Below, piece after piece: positions 24,886-31,945 of a stretch of DNA of 32,464 nt. How positions within the stretch are numbered: position 1 is the first letter of the stretch; each line of letters begins with the position of its first letter. The translations under genes and the position numbers were made by a program. A model generated the notes under the pieces. That model did no database searches. It was not told the DNA's origin and saw only the letters and a list, made by a program, of their open reading frames with translations. The DNA is taken from assembly GCA_017649925.1 (NCBI GenBank), contig JAGCFX010000039.1:1-32464 (forward strand), written 5' to 3'. This stretch comes from Paludibacteraceae bacterium (GTDB lineage: Bacteria > Bacteroidota > Bacteroidia > Bacteroidales > Paludibacteraceae).

Positions 24886-25883
24886 ACTACTTCTCCGACC
24901 GCTTGAAGCGTTGATTTGGAGATATTGGAGAGGTCATCTCGGCGTGTGTGCCACCAAGAAGGGAATCCCGTTGCGTTGCGGATGTCATAATGAATAATAT
25001 CCACGCATGGTATTCCGGCTATGTAATTGATGTAATAATGATCATCCGTAATTGGATAAGACTGCTGTTCCGCGAAGCGGGCACCATGTCCGAGTTGTTG
25101 CGCAGAGCGCCAGATCTGTTGCTGATAGTTCTGAGCGTACTGCGTAGAATACATCTCAAGCGGGAAGACGGCATCCGGGGCGCCAACCATATCCAAAACG
25201 ATACCATATTGGTAATTGGCAATCGGTGATTGGTGATTGGTGACTTTCTGCGCATAATTGGTAGCCCAGAGTTGCGAACCAAGGCACCAAGTATCTTCGC
25301 GCTCAGGACCTGTATAAAGCCGCGGAGTACCCATATCTTCGCAATCAAAGAAAATGATATCAACCGGAGTTGTTAGATTTTCTCTCAATCCGAGTTGGCG
25401 GGCTATTTCAAGGAGAACGGCTACGCCGGATGCACCGTCATTGGCTCCGGGCACATTGTATAAACGCTCAGCATAATCGTCTTCTTCGTCACACCATGGG
25501 CGCGTGTCATAATGCGCTCCTAATAATATACGCGGACGCAAAGACGTGGTTTGAGATTGTTTGGCATCGTTTGAGATTGTTTGAGATGAGTTGAAATGAC
25601 CGATGATATTATAAATCTGCTGATTGTTACCGCGATAGTCGGGCATTTGTCCTTTCTGCAGTTCCACTTCTGCACCAAACGCTCGCAGTTGTTCGATGAG
25701 CCAAACGGCACAATCCATATGTGCTTTGCTGTTCGGCACACGTGGTCCGAAAGCCATCTGCCGCTCAATATAAGCGTAGGCGGAATCAGAAGAGAAAGGC
25801 GGACGGTCTATAACGGCTTGCTTTTTTGTGCAAGCCGTTAGAAGTATAAAGAGACAAAATACAATGTACAAAATCTTTTTCAT
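24870..25883 (-). CDS. Lipoprotein glutaminyl cyclase, M28 metallopeptidase family
   Basis: The 337-residue protein carries a lipobox with Cys18 (FILLTAC), so it should be membrane-anchored facing the periplasm. The M28 fold shows the metal and active-site motifs in order: GAHYDTRPW, GANDGASGVAVLLE, FFDCEDMG, WCLGSQLWA, DDHYYIN and WWHTRRDD. This combination is that of Bacteroidetes glutaminyl-peptide cyclotransferases (as in Porphyromonas gingivalis), which convert N-terminal Gln of exported proteins to pyroglutamate. At least two exported products in the window would begin with Gln after signal cleavage. Between NIIGHF and RILLGAHYD there is a low-complexity insertion encoded by tandem 10-bp units, and a second 7-bp tandem repeat encodes NHQSPIANYQ. 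It overlaps prs by 4 nt and ends in a terminator. Confidence 0.85.
   Translation of the reverse strand: MKKILYIVFCLFILLTACTKKQAVIDRPPFSSDSAYAYIERQMAFGPRVPNSKAHMDCAVWLIEQLRAFGAEVELQKGQMPDYRGNNQQIYNIIGHFNSSQTISNDAKQSQTTSLRPRILLGAHYDTRPWCDEEDDYAERLYNVPGANDGASGVAVLLEIARQLGLRENLTTPVDIIFFDCEDMGTPRLYTGPEREDTWCLGSQLWATNYAQKVTNHQSPIANYQYGIVLDMVGAPDAVFPLEMYSTQYAQNYQQQIWRSAQQLGHGARFAEQQSYPITDDHYYINYIAGIPCVDIIHYDIRNATGFPSWWHTRRDDLSNISKSTLQAVGEVVMSQL
25208..25242. repeat. Five tandem 7-bp units inside the glutaminyl cyclase gene
   Basis: Units ATTGGTA, ATTGGCA, ATCGGTG, ATTGGTG and ATTGGTG run from 25208 to 25242 on the plus strand. They encode the low-complexity stretch TNHQSPIANYQ on the minus strand. 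A slip of one unit would shift the reading frame, although the imperfect copies should reduce slippage. Confidence 0.7.
25549..25598. repeat. Five tandem 10-bp units inside the glutaminyl cyclase gene
   Basis: Units GTTTGAGATT, GTTTGGCATC, GTTTGAGATT, GTTTGAGATG and AGTTGAAATG are in direct tandem. They encode the Ser/Gln/Thr-rich insertion SSQTISNDAKQSQTTS between two conserved core strands, where the family usually has a short turn. Confidence 0.7.
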
Positions 25884-26839
25884 CGTACGTTTGTTTCGCT
25901 GACGGAGGTATGATTTTGGATAGCACGAATGGTTTGTGCAATAGGAATAGCCAGACTCTCAATGTGCAGTTTGCTGCAGCATTTGGGATCAATAGGCAGG
26001 GAATCTGTGCATACCAGTTCTTCAAGCGCCGACTCTTCGATATGTTTGCAGGCTTCGCCGCTAAGCACGCCGTGTGTTACAACCGCGCGAACGGATTTAG
26101 CGCCCGCAGCAGACATCGCTTCGGCTGCTTTGCAGAGCGTTCCGGCAGTATCGGCAATGTCATCGTAAAGGACTACGTCCTTGCCATACACATCACCTAG
26201 CACACGAATTTCAGACACTTTGTTGAAGTCCGGTCGATTCTTATAACAGATAACCATCGGCACTTCGCGATCGGTCATCACATGTAGTTTCTTCGCAAAA
26301 TTAGAGGCGCGTTTGGAGCCGCCGACGTCCGGCGAAGCAACAATCAGTTTCTTGAGATTAAGTCCCGCGATATACGGCGCAAGGACATTGGATCCGTAGA
26401 TATGATCTACGGGAATATCGAAGAAGCCTTGAATCTGGTCGGCATGCAAATCGACTGTGATGACACGGTCTGCGCCGGCAGTCTGTAACATGTTCGCTAC
26501 CAGTTTGGCGCCGATTGACACGCGTGGTTTATCCTTCCTGTCTTGCCGTGCCCATCCGAAATATGGGATGACAGCGATCACTTTGGCAGCACTGGCGCGT
26601 TTGGCTGCATCAATCATCAGCAGCAGTTCCATCAGATTGTCACTTGACGGGCAAGTGGGTTGCACCAGATAAACGGACTGTCCGCGAACCGATTCCTCAA
26701 AATAAGCACAGAACTCGCCGTCGGAGAAGCGGTCTATACGCAGTTTGCCGAGTTGGCAACCTATTTCGTCACACACACGCTTTGCCAGGGCTTCTCCTTT
26801 GAAGCCGGCGAAGATTTTGAATTGGCTTGACTCCTCCAT
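25880..26839 (-). CDS. prs: Ribose-phosphate pyrophosphokinase (PRPP synthetase)
   Basis: Prs transfers pyrophosphate from ATP to ribose 5-phosphate, giving PRPP for purine, pyrimidine, His, Trp and NAD synthesis. The 319-residue length is normal. Family signatures: RFSDGEFCAYFEESVRG, LVQPTCPSSDNLMELLLMID, PYFGWARQDRK (ATP site), VDLHADQIQGFFD, SPDVGGSKRA and the PRPP-binding loop VVLYDDIADTAGTL. It starts with an ATG sharing one base with the stop of the DUF4290-like gene (TAATG on the minus strand) and overlaps the glutaminyl cyclase by 4 nt, so the four genes 28247-24870 form a coupled operon. Confidence 0.96.
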   Translation of the reverse strand: MEESSQFKIFAGFKGEALAKRVCDEIGCQLGKLRIDRFSDGEFCAYFEESVRGQSVYLVQPTCPSSDNLMELLLMIDAAKRASAAKVIAVIPYFGWARQDRKDKPRVSIGAKLVANMLQTAGADRVITVDLHADQIQGFFDIPVDHIYGSNVLAPYIAGLNLKKLIVASPDVGGSKRASNFAKKLHVMTDREVPMVICYKNRPDFNKVSEIRVLGDVYGKDVVLYDDIADTAGTLCKAAEAMSAAGAKSVRAVVTHGVLSGEACKHIEESALEELVCTDSLPIDPKCCSKLHIESLAIPIAQTIRAIQNHTSVSETNVR

Positions 26840-27150
26840 TATTTCTTCTTTTTCTTTTGGGTTAACGGGGTGTTGGGATTGGCCATAAGTCGCTCAAACG
26901 CCGGCGAGTCGCATGTCAGCCGTCCTTCGGAAAGCCTACGGATATCTTCTCTCACGCGGAAGATACCGGCCTCTTGATCGCGATTCCATGTCATGTTGCG
27001 CTGGCGCATACATTGGGCGATGTAAACTTCGAGCGAGTCGCGTTCCTTCCCTGGCGCCAAAGTCGCCGCGTAGCCGATCATATCTTGCACAATACGACCG
27101 TAGTTTCGCATGCGGATAGGCGAAGTGTTACGATTGAGTTGAAGTGCCAT
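26839..27150 (-). CDS. Short DUF4290-like protein
   Basis: This 103-residue protein begins MALQLNRNTSPIRMRNYGRIVQDMIGYA, which resembles the N-terminal signature of DUF4290 proteins of Bacteroidetes (xYNTxRxxLxLPEYGRxVQxM). Known members are, from memory, about 170-220 residues, so this one lacks roughly the second half. It ends in a low-complexity basic tail (LTQKKKKK). There is no signal peptide, so it is probably cytoplasmic. It overlaps both neighbours by one base through TAATG junctions. The function is unknown. Confidence 0.6.
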   Translation of the reverse strand: MALQLNRNTSPIRMRNYGRIVQDMIGYAATLAPGKERDSLEVYIAQCMRQRNMTWNRDQEAGIFRVREDIRRLSEGRLTCDSPAFERLMANPNTPLTQKKKKK

Positions 27151-28247
27151 TATTTCTGCTTAATCAAATAAATCATTGTCGGATAGTGGTCTCCGTAGCC
27201 GTTCTGCCAAACGCCAGCTTTGGTGGTACGCAGCGGCGTTCCTTTATCCTTGCCTTCCTGAACGGTAAGGAACGGTTTGTTGAAGATCTGGGCTTTCCAG
27301 TAGGTCCATTTGCCGTTCTCCAGTTTCTCGTTCATCAGCGGTTCGTTGATGATAATCTGGTCGAAGAGGTTCCAACTGCCATTGTAAGCGAGCGAACCGA
27401 TACCGCGGTCGAGCATCTGCCACATCGTATTGAAATAGCCCATCGGCTCCACTTCTTCGCGGTGTTTGCGTGCTTTGAGCACTTCGGCACAACTGTGGTT
27501 GTACGGATCATCGTTCAAGTCACCCATGATGACAATCTTCGCTTTCGGCTCTTTGAGATAGATCGAGTCGCAGATGGACTTCACGAGCATAGCTGCCGTG
27601 TCACGTCCCGGGCGCGAAGCGAGCTCGCCGCCATAACGGCTGGGCCAGTGGTTAACGATGATATGAATCTTTTCGGGCTTGCCTTCTCCCATCAAATAAC
27701 CGGAGACGCAGAGTTGGAGACGCGTCTTGATAACGCCGCCGTCAGCATAATGCGCTTTCAGCTCGTGACCATGTACCGATGCGGGCTTGAAAAGAACGGT
27801 ATCATAAAGGAAGCCGACATCCACACCACGGCGGTCAGGACCTTCGATAAGAATGGGTTTGAGACGGCGGTTGTACTTGCTGTTCGCCTCTGCGCAGAGA
27901 TCCTCAAGGCATCCGATGTTCTCCACCTCGGCTACGCCGACGCAAGTTGCACCACGCGGGTCATAATCCGTACCTAATTGGGCAACGGCATAAGCCATGT
28001 TCTTGATTTTGTTCTCATACTTGAGCGCCGTCCACTTGTTACCGCCATCAGGCAAGTACTCATAGTCGTTTTTGCCCTCGTCATGAATCGTGTCAAAGAG
28101 GTTCTCAAGGTTGTAGAAAGCGATACAACGAACATACTGACCTTGCGAAGGAGTCTCGTTCACCGGTTGTTTCTTGTGTTTACCTGCGCTCAACGGGGCG
28201 CTGAAAGCGAGCATCACAGCCGCAATCCAAAGAAATGTGTGTTTCAT
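27150..28247 (-). CDS. Secreted endonuclease/exonuclease/phosphatase-family protein
   Basis: The 365-residue product starts at the ATG at 28247, where a signal peptide begins (MKHTFLWIAAVMLAFSAPLSA); an upstream in-frame start at 28340 would read through the promoter and is rejected. The EEP fold is shown by FYNLENLFDTIHDE, VGVAEVEN (metal-binding Glu), VNHWPSRYGG, IVMGDLNDDP (Asp/Asn) and GDHYPTMIY (catalytic Asp-His). Such secreted enzymes hydrolyse phosphodiester bonds in DNA, RNA or phospholipids; the substrate cannot be assigned here. It is the first gene of the operon with the DUF4290-like gene, prs and glutaminyl cyclase, about 56 nt downstream of its predicted transcription start. Confidence 0.88.
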   Translation of the reverse strand: MKHTFLWIAAVMLAFSAPLSAGKHKKQPVNETPSQGQYVRCIAFYNLENLFDTIHDEGKNDYEYLPDGGNKWTALKYENKIKNMAYAVAQLGTDYDPRGATCVGVAEVENIGCLEDLCAEANSKYNRRLKPILIEGPDRRGVDVGFLYDTVLFKPASVHGHELKAHYADGGVIKTRLQLCVSGYLMGEGKPEKIHIIVNHWPSRYGGELASRPGRDTAAMLVKSICDSIYLKEPKAKIVIMGDLNDDPYNHSCAEVLKARKHREEVEPMGYFNTMWQMLDRGIGSLAYNGSWNLFDQIIINEPLMNEKLENGKWTYWKAQIFNKPFLTVQEGKDKGTPLRTTKAGVWQNGYGDHYPTMIYLIKQK

Positions 28248-28309
28248 AAATATTGTTGATTTTTGTTTTATCTCACTTGTACAAATCGCGTGCCACACTA
28301 AATCGGCTA

Positions 28310-28341
28310 CAAAATTACTACAAATATTTGGAATATACAAG
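28310..28341 (-). promoter_or_regulatory. Bacteroidetes-type promoter for the EEP-DUF4290-prs-glutaminyl cyclase operon
   Basis: On the minus strand, CTTG (28341-28338), a 20-nt spacer and TAATTTTG (28317-28310) fit the consensus with one mismatch in the -33 box. The transcript should start near 28303. Confidence 0.7.
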
Positions 28342-28435
28342 TTTTTTACGAAAAAAATTAAATAAACTCGTTTAATTTAATTGTTTTTGCCCGAAAAGTT
28401 ATTGGAAGAGCCGCTCAAGAGGAAAGTGTTCACAC

Positions 28436-28505
28436 TCGATAATCTCTCGAAGTTGGCTCGATGTTGGCTCGACGTTGACTCGAAACCGGTTCGAGAGCGA
28501 ATTGA
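28436..28505. repeat. Array B: six TCGA at exact 11-bp spacing plus one TTGA, upstream of the lipoprotein operon
   Basis: TCGA occurs at 28436, 28447, 28458, 28469, 28480 and 28491, with no exception in the 11-bp step, and TTGA follows in phase at 28502. The units are TCGATAATCTC, TCGAAGTTGGC, TCGATGTTGGC, TCGACGTTGAC, TCGAAACCGGT and TCGAGAGCGAA. The array ends 55-66 nt upstream of the -33 box of the plus-strand promoter. Its consensus toward that promoter resembles array A read toward its own promoter. It is not part of a gene. Confidence 0.75.
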
Positions 28506-28560
28506 AAATGCGAAGAGATAGTGCGACTTTTCAACGAAAAATGAGTAAAAACTCAAAAAA

Positions 28561-28592
28561 TTTGTATATTTCAAAAAAAAGTTGTAACTTTG
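28561..28592 (+). promoter_or_regulatory. Bacteroidetes-type promoter for the lipoprotein-ssb operon
   Basis: TTTG (28561-28564), a 20-nt spacer and TAACTTTG (28585-28592) are an exact consensus match. Transcription should start near 28598, leaving a leader of about 82 nt before the ATG at 28680. Confidence 0.8.
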
Positions 28593-28608
28593 CAGCCGAT
28601 TTCGGCTG
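28593..28608 (+). other. Stem-loop at the 5' end of the lipoprotein-ssb transcript
   Basis: CAGCCG (28593-28598) pairs with CGGCTG (28603-28608) around ATTT. It sits right at the predicted transcription start, so only part of it may be transcribed; it could equally be a DNA dyad. Confidence 0.4.
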
Positions 28609-28679
28609 AAGGGCACGGAATGAATTTTAGCAGAGGACATTATGCCCCCTATTGTTGAACTAAATGAATCAATACAAAA

Positions 28680-29672
28680 ATGAAAAAAGTTTTTATTTTT
28701 GCCTTAGCGGCATTAACTTTTGTGGCATGCAAGAACGACAAAGACAACGAGCCGGAAGTGACAACGCAAGAGCCGGTGAAAGAAGTGAGTGCCGGAGCAG
28801 CGTATTTCCTGAATGCAGTGGCATTTAACGGTGTGTTCACGGAGTGCTCGACGGGCATGGCGATAGTGGCAGACTACAAGAAGAATATACGTGCGCAGCA
28901 GGCAGACGAGGAACCTCCATATCCGCTGGTTACATGGACGCCGCAAGACGGCACATGGCCTATCGATCTAACTATCAACTACGGTCCGAATCCCGTTATC
29001 GGTCGTGATGGCTTGGAGCATTCGGGTGTAATGCAGCTACACGCAACCGGTCTGTTTGAAACTCCGGGCAGTGTGCTGACGCCGAAATTCACGGATTTCC
29101 ACACCTACGGTACAGTTGTAAACGGCTCGCAGACTATCACGAACAAAGGTGCCAACGAGGCGGGTAACCTGGTGTTTGAAGTAAAGGTACAGGACGGTCG
29201 TCTTGGCGAGAAGCCGGTGTTTGTATATGATGAGTTATCGATGCGCGAGATGATAGAACCGGGCAAGTTCAGCATCACAGGTACGCTGAAGAGCACGAGT
29301 CAAGTGGATACCATTCCTGGCTTTGAGGCAACGGCTAACAGCGAGGCACCGATGGTGATCGCCTTTGGCGATTTGTATCCGACGGCAGGTGTGGTACATG
29401 TGACTTTCGATACTCCGTTGGAATACGCGCTGGGCAGTTATTTTAGCGAGCCGATGTTCCAAGACCTGACGGCGAAAGTGAATAACATCGAGTTCACCTT
29501 CCTTGGTCTCAAATCTACCGGTGTCTACAGCGCAAGAATGGACATGGACGCGACGGTTAGCATGTTCACAGTAAGCATGGATTACCACATGGCCGCTACG
29601 TTTGACTTGAACAAAGACGGTGTGATTCCGGAGAGCATTCAATACGAGCAACCAGAACAAAAACAACCATAA
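28680..29672 (+). CDS. Lipoprotein of unknown function
   Basis: The 330-residue product has a lipoprotein signal with Cys17 (LAALTFVAC), followed by an acidic KNDKDNEPEV linker that fits the surface-export signal pattern of Bacteroidetes lipoproteins (K/acidic residues just after the lipid-bearing Cys). The mature part looks beta-rich, with paired motifs such as TINYGPNPVIGRDGLEHSG and TVVNGSQTITNKGANEAGN, then a VFVYDELSMREM segment and a possible Ca-binding-like DLNKDGVIP near the end. I do not recognise the family. It is the first gene after a consensus promoter and lies 12 nt before ssb. The upstream 11-bp array suggests regulated expression. Confidence 0.75.
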   Translation: MKKVFIFALAALTFVACKNDKDNEPEVTTQEPVKEVSAGAAYFLNAVAFNGVFTECSTGMAIVADYKKNIRAQQADEEPPYPLVTWTPQDGTWPIDLTINYGPNPVIGRDGLEHSGVMQLHATGLFETPGSVLTPKFTDFHTYGTVVNGSQTITNKGANEAGNLVFEVKVQDGRLGEKPVFVYDELSMREMIEPGKFSITGTLKSTSQVDTIPGFEATANSEAPMVIAFGDLYPTAGVVHVTFDTPLEYALGSYFSEPMFQDLTAKVNNIEFTFLGLKSTGVYSARMDMDATVSMFTVSMDYHMAATFDLNKDGVIPESIQYEQPEQKQP

Positions 29673-29684
29673 AATCAATCAATT

Positions 29685-30164
29685 ATGTCAAGTGTAAACA
29701 AAGTTATTCTTATCGGCAACGTCGGTGCAGACCCTGAAGTACGTTATTTAGACCGCGGCGTTGCAATTGCTACATTCAATTTAGCAACCACAGAGCGCGG
29801 GTATGTAATGCAAAATGGTACGCAAGTGCCTGATGTGACCGAATGGCACAGTATTGTTCTTTGGCGCAATCTCGCCGAATGGGCACAGCAGAACTTACGC
29901 AAGAGTATGAAAGTGTATGTAGAAGGCAAACTCAAAACGCGGGCTTGGGAAAAAGACGGACAGATTCGCCGCAAAACAGAAGTGATTGCAGAGAACATAC
30001 AGATCCTTTATCGTCCGGAAATCTACAAAAACGGACTGGATGCACTGAAGACGAGAAATGAGAACGAAGAGGCAGAGCCGCTGAACGACGATGCCGTTCT
30101 GAACGAAGCACCGCAGGCAGAAGAGCCGCAGCAAGGCGGGATGTTCAACGGATTGTTTAGATAA
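29685..30164 (+). CDS. ssb: Single-stranded DNA-binding protein
   Basis: SSB coats ssDNA in replication, repair and recombination. The 159-residue protein has the OB-fold start VNKVILIGNVGADPEVRYL, TEWHSIVLWRNLAEWAQQ-type core sequence with the conserved aromatics, VYVEGKLKTRAWEKDGQ and AENIQILYRP. A disordered acidic region (ENEEAEPLNDDAV) follows from about residue 125. The usual C-terminal tip (DDxPF type), which docks partner proteins, is not present: the chain ends QQGGMFNGLFR. There is no clear Shine-Dalgarno sequence; the leader is A-rich. Being second in an operon with a lipoprotein is unusual for a housekeeping ssb, so this may be one of several paralogues. Confidence 0.92.
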   Translation: MSSVNKVILIGNVGADPEVRYLDRGVAIATFNLATTERGYVMQNGTQVPDVTEWHSIVLWRNLAEWAQQNLRKSMKVYVEGKLKTRAWEKDGQIRRKTEVIAENIQILYRPEIYKNGLDALKTRNENEEAEPLNDDAVLNEAPQAEEPQQGGMFNGLFR

Positions 30165-30190
30165 TTGAAGATTGCTAAATCGAGATTCCC

Positions 30191-31153
30191 ATGACGAACA
30201 AAGAGCGATATATAGAGTGGACTGAACAGCAGGATTTCGTGCCCATTTTTATGATGCCGTGGTGGCTGGACGCCGTTTGTGCAGGCAAAGAATGGGACGT
30301 GCTGTTGGCGGAAGACGAGAATGGCGCTATCGCGGGCGCTATGCCTTATCTATTGCGTAAGCGCGCGTGGTACAAGTATATCGTGATGCCGCAACAGACG
30401 CAGATCGGCGGTATCTGGGTGACTGCAGAGATCACTGCCGACAGATGGCGTACGGCAGAAGTATGCCGGCAGATCAAAGAACAGATGGACGGTTTGGGTT
30501 TGGCGTATTATTACCAGCAGTACTTGCCGGGCAGTCTGTGCGTAGATGCGATGCGCGGGTTGGGCTTCAAAACGCAGGAAAGAGTGACCTATCGTTTGGA
30601 CGATTTGAGCAATCTGGATGCCGTGATTGAATCTTTCAGCAAGAATAAACGCCGTCAGTTGCAGAAAGCGCTGAGTCTGCATGCCGAGCATGATAAGATG
30701 GAGACAGAAGATTTCTATCGTTTCCATTCCAATTGTCTGGCTGCGCGCAAACGCAAATGCTCTTATTCGCGGGAGTTTCTGCTGGTCTTGGAGCGTAAAG
30801 CGCGACGGTTGAAACAATGCGAGATACTGAGCATCTGTAATGCGGACGGTGTGCCTTATGCAGCCGCTTTCCTCGTGTGGGACAAGAGTTCGATGTATTA
30901 TCTGATTCCGACCTTTGACCCCGCTTTCAGCGATTCCGGTGCTTCGTCATTGCTGGTACTCGAGGCACTCAAACTCGCCCGCGAGAAACATGTGGTGTTT
31001 GATTTTGAGGGATCTATGGATCGCGGCACGGCAAAGCACTATAAGCAATTCGGCCCGACAGCCGTGACCTATTACGGCGTGGAGAAATACTACAAACCGC
31101 TGTTCCGCCTCGCCATCTGGGCACAAAAAATCCGGGAGTGGGGAATGCATTGA
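30191..31153 (+). CDS. FemAB/GNAT-like acyltransferase-fold protein
   Basis: The 320-residue cytoplasmic protein appears to have two GNAT-like halves, as in FemAB or BioF2-like acetyltransferases: an N-terminal half with FMMPWWLDAVCAGKEWDVLL and GAIAGAMPYLLRK, and a C-terminal half with SFSKNKRRQLQKAL, YAAAFLVWDKSSMYYLIPTF, GASSLLVLEALKLAREK and FDFEGSMDRGTAKHYKQFG. In the FemAB class the acyl donor is aminoacyl-tRNA or acyl-CoA; neither donor nor acceptor can be assigned. The neighbouring glycosyltransferase and flippase point to cell-surface glycan or peptidoglycan modification, which is inference. It follows ssb by 26 nt and precedes the glycosyltransferase by 12 nt, so it is likely co-transcribed. 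Confidence 0.75.
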   Translation: MTNKERYIEWTEQQDFVPIFMMPWWLDAVCAGKEWDVLLAEDENGAIAGAMPYLLRKRAWYKYIVMPQQTQIGGIWVTAEITADRWRTAEVCRQIKEQMDGLGLAYYYQQYLPGSLCVDAMRGLGFKTQERVTYRLDDLSNLDAVIESFSKNKRRQLQKALSLHAEHDKMETEDFYRFHSNCLAARKRKCSYSREFLLVLERKARRLKQCEILSICNADGVPYAAAFLVWDKSSMYYLIPTFDPAFSDSGASSLLVLEALKLAREKHVVFDFEGSMDRGTAKHYKQFGPTAVTYYGVEKYYKPLFRLAIWAQKIREWGMH

Positions 31154-31165
31154 TTATAGCACGCT

Positions 31166-31945
31166 ATGCACTTGTGTCATTTGCTCCTTACACGATTCAA
31201 TATTCAATATGAATCGGACGATGTGCGCGGTCTTCAACCTGCGTGGTTAGAGGAACGCATCCGGCTATTTAAGGAATATTGTCTGCCGTCTGTTCTACAT
31301 CAAACGTGTCGTGATTTCATTTGGATCTTGGTGGGTGATATCCGTACACCGAATCCTTACAAGCAACGCGTTGAGCATTTTGCCTCCGTGATGCCGCAGA
31401 TAAGGGTTATTTGGTGGCCGTTTGATGCAGACGACGAAGACTATCATATTCCTTATAAAAATTTGGGTGGTATCTATGCCGAAGGGAAGGATGCACTCAT
31501 TACCAGCCGTTTGGATAGCGATGATGCGTTGCCTGCAAATTACATAGAAAGAGTTCAGAAAGTCGCGCAAAGCGGAGTAGAAGGAATTGTCAGTTTTCCC
31601 GTCGGCAAGCAGACGTTCGTAAGAGACAATAAGTCGTATAGAGTGCACTATGTGCCGAATCACTTCACGAGTCGAATTGAGCGATCCGGATTTGAGACCA
31701 TTATGGCATATAATCACGCGCTATTGGAAGACGCACAGTTTCATATCGTTGAAACCGAAGAACCCATGTGGGAAGAGATTGTACATGGCGGGAATGTGAG
31801 CAACGACTACGTGCCAAAATATAGATATCACATCACCGGTTTGAGTGATATTTGTGATCTGAGCAAACGTTGGGTTCTGTTTCAGACGAGCCGCCTGATG
31901 CGATTAAGGAAGCGTCTTTTCGTAGCCCCCGACAAGGCTCATTAA
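31166..31945 (+). CDS. Glycosyltransferase, putative rhamnosyltransferase type
   Basis: The 259-residue protein opens directly with a GT-A-like fold (LCHLLLTRFNIQYES) and contains ALITSRLDSDDALPANYIE, a DxDD-type nucleotide-sugar/metal site in the form typical of the putative rhamnosyltransferase family (PF11316). There is no signal peptide or membrane segment. The C-terminus is basic (RLMRLRKRLF), which could help membrane association. The sugar donor is not established. It is the last plus-strand gene, 12 nt after the acyltransferase-like gene. Its last 42 nt overlap, tail to tail, the convergent flippase gene, and no terminator is seen between them. Confidence 0.8.
   Translation: MHLCHLLLTRFNIQYESDDVRGLQPAWLEERIRLFKEYCLPSVLHQTCRDFIWILVGDIRTPNPYKQRVEHFASVMPQIRVIWWPFDADDEDYHIPYKNLGGIYAEGKDALITSRLDSDDALPANYIERVQKVAQSGVEGIVSFPVGKQTFVRDNKSYRVHYVPNHFTSRIERSGFETIMAYNHALLEDAQFHIVETEEPMWEEIVHGGNVSNDYVPKYRYHITGLSDICDLSKRWVLFQTSRLMRLRKRLFVAPDKAH

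Larger units (their letters stand above)
28248..28679. other. 432-bp divergent intergenic region with two promoters and an 11-bp-phased array
   Basis: This is the longest gap between genes in the window. It contains the minus-strand promoter of the EEP gene, a 94-nt AT-rich stretch, array B, a second AT-rich stretch, the plus-strand promoter of the lipoprotein operon and an 82-nt leader. Both promoters share AGCCGATTT right after the -7 box. No open reading frame here has support beyond a 12-codon leader frame at 28620-28658. Confidence 0.7.

Noticed and set aside
28248-28340. N-terminal extension of the EEP protein from a start at 28340
   Set aside because: The added residues would be encoded by the promoter and leader, and they would place the signal peptide internally.
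28300-28602. Invertible promoter segment flanked by inverted repeats, with the Xer-type gene as recombinase
   Set aside because: The 18-bp inverted similarity is explained by two -7 boxes plus start sequence, inversion would recreate nearly the same promoters, and the recombinase lies 24 kb away and looks housekeeping in length and motifs.
28593-28608. Riboswitch or attenuator in the lipoprotein leader
   Set aside because: Only one 6-bp hairpin is visible, right at the predicted start, with no conserved aptamer and no competing terminator hairpin.
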